DNA of 64,000 nt from Curvularia sp. ZM96 (Eukaryota > Ascomycota > Dothideomycetes > Pleosporales > Pleosporaceae): assembly GCA_022457065.1 (NCBI GenBank), contig JAJGBQ010000005.1, forward strand, positions 3,100,001-3,164,000, written 5' to 3'. Shown here piece by piece: positions 1 through 9,295 of the stretch; positions within the stretch are counted from its first letter, which is position 1, and every line of letters begins with the position of its first letter. The notes beneath the pieces are model-generated. The model was not told where the DNA came from. It searched no databases and saw only the letters and a list, made by a program, of their open reading frames with translations. Made by a program: the position numbers and the translations under genes.

Positions 1-3000
1 CTTTCGGAAGATTTCTCTTCGAAGGGATGCGGCAAACTCTGATGCACGCCATGGCTGTCCATCCATGTAGGACTCCACTGTTTTGGGATCCTGGATGATG
101 ATTGCGATCTCAGAGTCGTGGTCGCCAAGCTGAGAGCGGTCGTTGAGGTTCGCAGATCCACAGATGACAGTCTGGTCATCAGCAATCAGGAGCTTGCTGT
201 GAATGTACAGCTCTTCAGACACAAACGCATCCATCTCAGCATCAGCACTACCTTCCCAAGGCACGTTACGGATGTCCTCTCCTCCGAGCATGTAACACTC
301 GCTGACAGTGTCCCATCGTCCGTCACCAAGTCCCTGTCGCCCACCTACCTTGACTGCTTCCTGCTGGTAACGATCGTAGTCGCTTGGCCTGCCTTGGTCT
401 GGTGGACCATCGTACTGTCCGTATTGAGGACGAGCGGAGGAACCTTCCATCTCGTACACGCCATATTCTTGAGTAGGTGGAGGGCGATAAGCCTGGTAGT
501 CACGAGCACTGTCATGGGTAGCGTCGTAGCCTTGTTGAGCTTGAGTGTAGGAAACACCGCTGCGCTCCTCTGCCTCGCGCATCACCGAACTAGAGTTGAT
601 ACGGTCGTAGCTGCGGAGGTTGTAGAACCGGATGTAGTCCATGGGGTTGACTCCAGCCTTGGCAATCTCTTCATAGATTGAGTGACCACCGCGGTTGATG
701 GAATCGTATTGGACTGTTGGAAATGTGGTTAGCAAGGTATCGTGGCAAAGGGTATCAGTACAACTACTCATGTCTACTCACATTCCATGATGGCGCGGGT
801 ACCGAGTGCTTCGTCAAGCTTCAGGTCGCCAGCAAACGCCGGTACAGCAGGAATGGCGATGATCATTCTGTACTTCTCGCCGTTTCTGGCAGCACGAACA
901 ATGCGCTCAACAATAGCCGCACCAATCTGGTTCTTGATTGGCTTCTGTTGATCACCCGTGGCAGTGATGAAAAACTGATTCTCGATGTAGATGAAGTGCT
1001 TGCTGTTTCGGATGATCTCGCAGTACGCATTTTGAATCGAGTGCTGCAAAAAGTCGTCAGTTCAGGCAGTCTCAGTTTTGGTGCACGTTTTACCGACCTC
1101 AGTGTTGATAAGGTTGTGGCTCCATTTGGCTGAACTGCGCGTGATTTGGCAGTCCACGCCACCCCTTTGTGAGCCATGCTCTGCGTGTGAAGATTGCTGA
1201 CCCTGGTGGGAGCTGTACTCCTGTCCATGCTGTTCGAACTTGCTATACATCTTCTGGCGTAGCCCGCCGTGACCAAATAGTCCCCGTTCACCCTCTCCTT
1301 CCTCTCCTTCAAAACCTCGTTGTTGCATTGGCGATTCCTGAGCACCGCTGTTGGTATCAGGTAGCCTGGAGTATCTGGTAGCTTTCTTGCTGTATTTCTC
1401 GTCGTAGATGAAATTCCAGCGCTGCGTGAAATGAGTACGAAGATCCTGAACAACCGGGCCAGAGAGACACAACGCGACATCGGACCATCCCATGCGAGAA
1501 CTTTGGGTCCTGTCGAGCTTGTTGTTTTCCCAGTTGGACACATCCTGGAAGTCTGTTTCCAAGTTAGTATGATTAGTGGATTAAGAGTTGGCCGACAGAG
1601 CAATAGAATATTGACCAAACTCGGCGGCTTAAGATCCCAACTTACCCATCATTCGAGCATTGTTAAAGTCCTGGCCTGGGAAGACGATTCTGTCAATGTT
1701 TCCGGGATGAGCGTCAGCAATTGCGTGCTGGTTTGTGTCCCATCGGCCGTAACACAGGTCAAGTCCTCCCATGAAGGCGATGTGGCCATCGATCAAGCAG
1801 AGCTTTTCGTGGTGCGCCCAGTACATGACGGTACCTTCATGGGCACCATAGATTGCCTTGAGGCCATCTCCTGGAAGCTGAGCGAGCGATGCCGGAGTAA
1901 AAGACATATTCTTCATGGATGCGAAGAAAGACGACTGCAGCACAGCAGCGTCTGGCAGGTGATCAGGGTGTCGGAAAACACCAATGTTTGGATGGAGATC
2001 TTCCAAATGGTGTTTGGTGTGAGAAGAGGAGACTGTAATGGGTGGTGCAATCAGCGGATCTGTCTTTTCCCACTCTTCAAGCGATTTGAATATGACATCG
2101 AGGCCGATACGCGTAAGCGCTTTGGTAAACCTGTCCGTCGAACTCGGGAGAAGAGAATGAAGATAGTTGGGTAGCAGCGGAGTCAGTAACTTACGAGTAA
2201 GGGCTTGGGTAACCTCCTTGTAGACAATGATATTGACCTTGACTCCACGTTCGGCAGCTGCATGCAGCATTCGGTCGACACGGTACTGCTGGTTCTTCGC
2301 AGGAGGTCGGCGAAGATAGAGCTCTGGCGAGAGCCACCAGTCTAGAATCCAGATTGACTCTTTGGCGCGCTCCAGAGCTATGGAGACGGCGTACATGTAC
2401 GAGCAGCCGTCCACGTACCACTTGGTCTCGTTGCCATGTCGTTCGGGGGCAAAGCTGGAGAAACGATGCTGTTGATGATACTCTTGGGTAGCTTGAGGCT
2501 GTCCAGTTTGCTGGTAGGTGCCCGCTTGAGGGTTCTGCTGATTATTGTTGTTTTTGTCGTCGTCACCAGTAATGGCATCTTTCAAGTCGGAGACGAAGCC
2601 ATGGAGAGGGTCATGAATCTTCTTAAAGAACGACATACCGCCGCCTTGGTGTGAGGATGAGGATTGGGACGGGTTATCCTGTGTATGCTAAGTTAGGAGG
2701 GGATTCATTCGAGATCTAAGCTTCTATTGAGGCGTTTAGATCGGACGCTAGGCGGTGAACACTAGACCAGGAAGACGGGCAAGATTGGTGAATGACGAGG
2801 CCAGGCTGGCGCTTTGACTATTATGGTGGGGCAGTCCCAGGGTTTGAACAAGTTGCTGGACAACGGACATGCAATGACAGCATGGCAGTGGAAGAGAAGC
2901 TGGTACTGACCTCTTTTTTGCCAAAGCCAAAACGCCGGCCCATGTCGCCTATGAGGCCGCGATCGCCCTCCTGCCCCTCATTGTACTCACCGTACGCCAA

Positions 3001-3021
3001 ATCGTCGTCTCGGCGAGACAT
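1..3021 (-). CDS. Phospholipase D (two HKD domains), 3' end outside window
   Basis: Phospholipase D hydrolyses phosphatidylcholine to phosphatidic acid and choline in signalling and membrane traffic. Inferred exons (minus strand): 3021-2911, 2678-2195, 2032-1646, 1552-1098, 1043-782, 713-<1; 803 codons are present and the gene runs off the left edge. The first catalytic motif HxK(x)4D lies near residue 273 (HHEKLCLIDG), the second near residue 737 (IHSKLLIADD followed by GSANLNDRS). The first 90 residues are polar and Gln/Asn-rich with no PX or PH domain, so this is the shorter fungal PldA-like class rather than a Spo14 form; that class assignment is from family memory. Start ATG at 3021 was chosen because it splices in phase to the next exon; a second Met lies at 2636. 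The intron 2194-2033 is 162 nt, a multiple of three and free of stops, unlike the others. Two donors are weak (GTCAGT, GTCGGT). Confidence 0.9.
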
Positions 3022-3676
3022 GGTGGAGATGCCACAAGTGCTGAAAGAGTGTACCAATCAGTAGGAATGTGGGAACGATTGTGTAGCCAATGCTGTACGA
3101 AATGGCAGAGATGGAGGTTGAGGTGCTCAGATGAGCCCCGCGTCACAGGCTTAGCGCAGGAAGAGTGAGCATGGGTCTGGGCGACTACGTATGTGGATAA
3201 GCTAGACAAGCTGGAACAAGCTGAATGGACAAGCTGAAATGCATAACAACGGCCAATCAGCCGCACATCCTATTGCTTCTATCATGTTAGCGCCGGTGCA
3301 GGGGAGCCGGTAGCATGCATTCGACGGCGTACCCGTATCCGTACTTGTGCCCCTCACTAAGCTCTTAACCCCTCACCCTTCGCTGTTCGATAGCCGTCAT
3401 CTTGAGCAAGACTCCTCCAACAAAAGGACATTTCCTCGGACATGTAAGGTAGAAGAGCATAAGTAGGGCCATCAGATCTCGGAGGATTTTCCTTATCCAT
3501 GCACCCCACAAGTTCGCGTCATCTGTAATCATCATGGTCGCTGCGATGGATGACGTACCCTTGTATATCTGCTCCTTCAACTATAGCATGCTGCAGCGGG
3601 AGCATCCTATCTCCTCTCTCTACGCCGTGACACGACGCCTCAACACTGCTATTGCTCACTAATCTGTTCCTACATC
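3022..3676. other. Divergent intergenic region PLD / cyanase
   Basis: This 655-bp stretch separates two divergent starts and should hold both promoters. I see only short unconserved reading frames and no RNA gene or repeat. Confidence 0.6.
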
Positions 3677-4394
3677 ATGGCCTTCTCCCCTCGTTTTGCC
3701 GTGTCTGCAAAGTTGGCATCGCGTGCCTTGACTTCCGTTCGACCTGTAGTTCCAGTTACTGCCTCGCGCTGCTTTCACTCGACGCCCGTCACCATGGCAA
3801 ACCTTCCCGTTGCTACTCTGAATGTATGTCTCGTTGGATACTCTGGAAAGACGCCAAGCCATGCTCATACAGTTGCAGGAGGAACTCATCCCTCGCCTGC
3901 CTCCGTCGTCCCCGACACTCTTCGAGGCAAAGAAAAAGAAGAACCTGACTTTTGAAGCCATTGCAAAGCACGTAGGACGTGACGAAGTTGCAATCGCTGC
4001 CCTTTTCTATGGCCAGGCCATGGCTTCCCCGGAGGACGTCCAGAAGCTTGCCGAGATCCTCGAGATTGACGCTGGAAAGCTCGAATCGCAGCTGGGCGGA
4101 TTCCCCAACCGTGGCAGCACCCTTGACATGCCGCCCAAGGATCCTACCATCTACCGTCTCTACGAGATTGTACAGAACTACGGCCAAGCTTACAAAGCCG
4201 TCATGCATGAGAAGTTTGGCGACGGCATCATGAGCGCCATCTCTTTCAGCACAAAAGTAGAGAAAGAGACCGACGACAAAGGCGATTGGGCCAAGATTAC
4301 CCTGAGGGGCAAGTGGTATGTAATTTGCTATGTATGAAGCACATGGCTAGTGCCCGGCTAACAATGACTTAGGCTGCCATACTCACGATTTTAG
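3677..4394 (+). CDS. cyn1: Cyanate hydratase (cyanase)
   Basis: Cyanase converts cyanate and bicarbonate to ammonia and carbon dioxide (via carbamate). Inferred exons 3677-3823, 3879-4315, 4373-4394 give 201 residues. The C-terminal catalytic domain is clear: PTIYRLYEIVQNYG carries the Arg and Glu of the active site and HEKFGDGIMSAISF the Ser; the helical N-domain has LFEAKKKKNLTF. The first ~40 residues are Arg/Ser/Ala-rich with few acids (MAFSPRFAVSAKLASRAL...), resembling a mitochondrial presequence; bacterial cyanases (about 156 aa) lack it. An internal Met (MANLPVATL) could give a cytosolic form. The last exon is only 22 nt and supplies the end LPYSRF; retention of the 57-nt intron before it would replace that tail with YVICYV and a stop. 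The gene is divergent from the PLD gene. Confidence 0.95.
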
Positions 4395-4861
4395 GTAATG
4401 CGTGTTACCAGTTTAATGTTTTTATTCATATTCAAATCCAAAGTTTTTCTCATGTGCCTTTCTTCTTGTGCAATATTTATTGCCTGTGTGAGATCTTGGG
4501 TGAGCGCAGTTTGCTGCAGTCCAAGATTGCAGCTTCCTCACAACCGTGGAAACTTATCGTCCCTGCCTCATGCGTCTCTCACCCTGCGTCACCGCATGTC
4601 TCTCACCTTACTCAATCACCGCGTGTGCTTACATAAAATCCGTTCCACGAGCTTCGAGATCCAAACTTCTTCTTTGCACGTCCCCTGCCCGACCAATCGC
4701 GGTCGACTTCATTATTTCTCCACCTTCCTATTACTTGATCCACCACACTCCCTCGTCACCGAGAATATCAAAGACCGACAGAAGCGGCTCAAGCAAAGCC
4801 ATCTCACAACAGTCCATCCAAACCCGTACTGGCCACTGTCACCTGAAAAACAGACACCAAA
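4395..4861. other. Intergenic, tandem (cyanase 3' / zinc-finger 5')
   Basis: This 467-bp pyrimidine-rich stretch precedes the zinc-finger start and is probably its promoter and 5' leader. No further gene is seen. Confidence 0.55.
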
Positions 4862-6349
4862 ATGCCGGCCCAACTGGAGCCAATCCGGCGCGTCAAGTGC
4901 ACCTACAAGGACTGCATGATGTCTTTCGATACCGAGAAGGAGATGAAAAGGCACAAGAAGTACTTCGACGAGCACGAGTACTGCCACAAGTGCGATGAAG
5001 ACTTTGACTCTTTCGAGGACTATGCGATGCACAAGATTACACGCCCAAAGGAGCATAACCTTGCATGCCGCGTGTGCGGCGACGAGTTCAAAAGCCAGTC
5101 TGGCCTGAGGCGCCACATTGAGACCAGACACAAGGTCGCCCAGAAGCTTACCTGTATCGGATGCCACAAATATTTCTACAGCGCTTCCCTGTTCATCGAG
5201 CATCTGGAGTACGGTCACTGCGAAGTCATCACGCCGTCCCAGTTCCAGGGTCATATTGTGCACAAGAACCTCATTTCAGACTTGTTGAAGTCCAACGCGG
5301 CACTCGAACGGTTCAAACAGAAGACATCTAGAGCTGATGCGGCTGTTGACCATGAGATAGAGGGCGGTGTCCGACTTGATGATCCGCTGGACGACCACGA
5401 GGAGATGGAATCAGTCGAATACAAGGCCATCAGGCCAGATACACCCCCGGAGGTGCCTCTCACAGAAGCCTCCTTCGGCCCGTACCCGCCGCTTCCATCT
5501 CAATACACCAAAGCAATCAGCAGTGGCAGTGAGGCCGGACTGAGTCTGGGTAACCTGTCTCTCACAGACAAAAACGACACCCACTCTGAAGCTTCTACAG
5601 TTAAAGGATCTATGTCCCAAGTGTCTACCACCACCTCCAGTACCCATGAATCCAAAGCCTGGGGTGGCCGCAAGGGCAAGTCGTCCGCCGCCATGTTGTT
5701 TCCCAATGCCAAAGCCACCGCCCCTCCCAAGGAATTCTCGCTCGCTGCCCACGATGAAGCCATGGAGCAAGGTCACGGCATCAACATCATGCGCACGCGG
5801 TTCTGGGACCCCATGGACGCTGACTGGAACCCCGACAAATTCTACGATGCCATCCTCGGAAAGTTTCACTGTCCTTTTATCTGCGAGTAAGTTTGCTCCA
5901 ACATACCCTTGCTCCTTTCTTCACTAATACATTCACACAGACAAACTTTCTACTGCGCCGGCGACCTGACCAAGCACATTCTCGGCGACCACCGCAGCCC
6001 ACGCATGACGTGCCCTCGGTGCCTTAAGCACTTCAACAGCGCCACAGCACTCATTGCGCACTGCCAAGCCGTCGGTGGCCGCTGCCAAATTAATGAGGCC
6101 GAAGACTTCAACATCTTTCTCGATCGCCTGTCTGGCGGCTTCCTCAGCGTCAAGGAGAAGATTCGCCCCGATCATCTGGATACTAAGCCGGTCCTCATGC
6201 GCAACGAGAAGACAGGCCATATGGGCGTTTACAAGCCGCCGACCATTACTTTCTTGGAGTACTCGGTTACGACGCCTCCTGACTGGAAGGGTCCGCCTGA
6301 GAAGAAGGTGCAGGTTGGTGGTGCCCCAGAGTCGTCGTCGACGTGGTAA
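4862..6349 (+). CDS. C2H2 zinc-finger protein
   Basis: Inferred exons 4862-5886 and 5941-6349 encode 477 residues. The N-terminus carries a tight run of zinc-finger units: C13/C18/H31, C41/C44/H57, a canonical C69-x2-C72-x12-H85-x4-H90, and C98-x2-C101-x12-H114-x4-H119. A middle part (about 120-330) is Ser/Thr/Pro-rich and likely disordered. Two more finger-like units near the C-terminus follow: CPFIC...HILGDH, whose cysteines are in exon 1 and histidines in exon 2, so the 54-nt intron splits one finger; and CPRC...HC with a C2HC-like pattern. The protein could bind DNA or RNA, or act as a structural zinc protein; the finger pattern alone does not tell. No fungal Zn2Cys6 or kinase domain is fused. 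The start ATG is followed at once by the first finger, so the N-terminus appears complete. Confidence 0.88.
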
Positions 6350-6767
6350 GGGTGTGCATGTCATGGCTTGGGATGGCGTGTGCGGTTAACGAAACAAGGG
6401 GAACTCAGTCAGCAAACGGATATCTCAAATTGCCAAATGTGTTTACATGGAGGTCTTCTTTTTCCGATTTTTTGATATGAACTCATTATGGAGGAAAAAC
6501 AACGGCAAGCCTATCCCCTCTCTATTCAAATGCAGCAACAAGTTTATGTATGTCCATTCGATGCTTTATAGTTCCACAAGAACCCATTTACCTACTCCCT
6601 TGCTCCAATACACAGACAAGAAAAAAAAAACATGCAATGCCTTGTGGTATCAATGCCTGTCTTTCCATACATTTTGCAACAGCAAACAAACGAAACAAGC
6701 GTAAATGTGTGTGTAGCAAGAGGAAAGAGAGCAGCATGCGCTTTCCTACACATCCCTTTTTTTCTCT
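6350..6767. other. Convergent 3' intergenic region
   Basis: This 418-bp AT-richer stretch between two convergent stops has oligo-A runs and should hold both 3' UTRs. No gene is seen. Confidence 0.6.
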
Positions 6768-8509
6768 CTAGATGAAACTGCCGACGGCACCACCCAACGC
6801 ACGCCTCCGATTAGGGTTGGGACTAGTCGTAAGATTCAAATTGCCCATGTCGCACCAATTGACTCCATTTACTGTGACATCCTAGTTCATCAACTCCGTT
6901 AGCCTTCGTCCTAGTACCAAAGCACGGAAAGGGAAGGGGAGAGAACTTACCAAACAAGACAAATGCTTACACCAAGAGCATGTATTTCTCCACTCGTAAA
7001 AGTTCCTCAGCAGCAGCACAAAGCCGATGAAAACAGCTACCAGGCTGCCTGCGCGGACGAGCCACCACACCCACCAGAGGGGTTTTCGTCCCTTAAAGAA
7101 GCCAACGGGTTGTTTAGCAAAGGCCGTTACCTTAGCTGTGGGGCCCTCTGCTTTAGGAGCAAGAGGTTGTGTATCTACAGTTGCGTAAGGGGGTTCGCTT
7201 TGGCCAGTGCGGCGGCGCAGGGCCTCGGGAGAGTGGATGATGCAGATTCCGAGGACGAGACCCATCAAGAAACCGCCGATGTGAGAGAAGTTGTCGAGAC
7301 CAGGGAGGAGACCAATGACAAAGGCGATGGCCATGTCAAGGAGAAGGAAGAGCAGGTCTTTGACGGGGCTGCGGCGCGTGGACCAGTTGTAGAGGAGATC
7401 CAGCATAGTGAGGGCGAGGACGCCAAAGAGAGAGCCAGAGCAGCCAACTGATGTGATGCCGTCTGGGGCGTAGTTGCCGCCGAGAACAAAGCCGAAGATG
7501 CCGGCGGAGAAGTATACGAGGAGAAAGCGTAGAGGTCCGATTTCTTTTTCCATGTCGCGGCCGAGTGTCCACTGTAGGAGCATGTTGAAGCCAATGTGGA
7601 TGACTCCTGCGTGCAGGAATATCGGGGTGATGAAGCGCCACCACTGGTTGGGTTCGTGACTCCTGTCTTTGAAGTCGGTCACACCAGTCTGGTCGGGAAC
7701 ACCGCTTCCCATTCCGCAAAGCTCGGCCAACGAGCACTGTGGCGTGTTTGGAGTGATGACGGTCGTGTTGGGACATGGCCAGTCCAGGACTGGGGGGTTG
7801 GCTTCGATGACCCGCTTGATGTTGTGCATACAGGGAGTAAATCGCGCACCCATATTGATGAGGACGTATGGCGAGGGACCGATCATAATGTTAAAGTTGG
7901 GTTTGGTTTGGATGGGAGAACCGGTAAGCATGCCTGTGTCTTTTTGTTAGTCCTTGCCAGACCTTAGAGTCGCAGTATATACGCACCGTTTTTAATCAGC
8001 TCTCCGACAAACACAGCTAGTTGCACTATTGTTAGGATGTAGACAACCCATGTCACCCTCCCGCTAAACAGGCCCTTCTTCTTCTTCTTTTTGCTCTTTC
8101 TCCTCGCCGGCTCTACGCCCATGCCATAGTATTCTGGATCGCCATCGTATCGTGCCGGTGGTGCACCGTCGTTGCGATTGTTTTGGTTCTGCAGCGGTAT
8201 TGCATTTTGGTCGGCAAATGGATCTGGTTGTCGCGCATACGGGTCGTTGAGATGTGCGGTAGAGCTATACTGGGTAGGCGACTGGTACGAGGTATTCGAG
8301 TGAGTATTGTCGATGGGGTAGCCACTCACGGCTCCGCTGCTGTGTGTATGGACTGGATAGGGCCGGTCGTCAAAAGGCGAGCTGACAGGCGAAACTGGGG
8401 GGTGTGCATGGTCGCCAGGCACTGGAGGAAGAGGCGCATCGTTTCTGTTTTGCGACTGCCCGTATAGGTTGTTGTTATTGTTGGTGTTGTAGTATTCGTT
8501 GGCTGCCAT
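6768..8509 (-). CDS. Rhomboid family intramembrane serine protease
   Basis: Inferred exons 8509-7987, 7933-6951, 6881-6768 encode 539 residues. The first ~140 residues are a Pro/Gln/Asn-rich disordered cytosolic tail ending in a run of lysines (coded by a TTC-type repeat on the plus strand near 8078), followed by a first membrane segment. The rhomboid core follows: an HAGVIHIGFN-type segment, the catalytic serine in GCSGSLFG near residue 340, and the catalytic histidine in SHIGGF near 392, both within hydrophobic segments. A last membrane segment near the end is followed by a Cys-rich tail (CSWC, WCDMGN) typical of fungal rhomboids. The family cleaves substrate membrane segments in the secretory pathway or plasma membrane; the substrate here is unknown. 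The last acceptor (AACTAG at 6882) was chosen because it keeps phase and restores the conserved tail. Confidence 0.92.
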
Positions 8510-9295
8510 GGCGGACAGACCCCGGGAGTGGTCTTGAGACTTCGAAATGAAACCCTGGAAACCAGCCGCAGGTTCGGCTCCACAGACAACTAACTGGCTG
8601 GAGGACTGTTTCGGCGCAGACGGTACAGGCGACGCTGATTATCTATGTAGCATGTAGGACAATAAGCTGCGGGGTTCGAGGATGCAGGTGCAGCTGAGGC
8701 CAAGACGACCGCGGCAAACAATTGGGTATATGTGCAGGAGACTTGTTCGGAAGGCTCAGGCGTGAGACAAACAAGAAAACAAAGGCAGGAATCCGGCCTG
8801 GAAGAAACGGACACGGTTGTTATATGGTGGTGCAGCGGACATGGAGCAGGAAACGAGTGTGGAGTGAAGGAGAGGCTGAGGTTTGCGTATGCACGGCAAA
8901 GACCAGGGTTCACAAGGCGGGCCACGGACAAGCTCAGCCCCAGCAGCCTAAGGGGCCCTGGTGGTGTGGCGTTCCGGGGCTAATAATAACCTGCCCTCGA
9001 GGACTCTCTCCATTCAAAGACACGACTACCAACACGTACAATAGAAACCGACACGCGACGGGACGACTAGGCTGGCAGCCCGCCGCCGGCCCCTGGAGCT
9101 TGTACATAGCAGTTGCAGTAGCCATGGATTGCAGGGCAGAGGCGCCAACGCCACTCGTACGGGGGCGCTAAACATGATGCGCTAGCCCACTTGTTGACGC
9201 GGTCTCTGGCGTCACGCCCAGCGTATACTGACATCACGTGCTCATCCGCTCTTCTACTGTAAACACACAAAGTATGCCTATATTCGTCTCCCACG
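8510..9295. other. Intergenic, tandem (rhomboid 5' / dscA 3')
   Basis: This 786-bp GC-rich stretch lies upstream of the rhomboid gene. Reading frames on both strands are short and low in complexity; I recognise no gene, RNA or repeat. Confidence 0.5.

Noticed and set aside
863..1618. A 251-codon minus-strand frame
   Set aside because: It lies in another phase of the phospholipase D exons and carries no family features.
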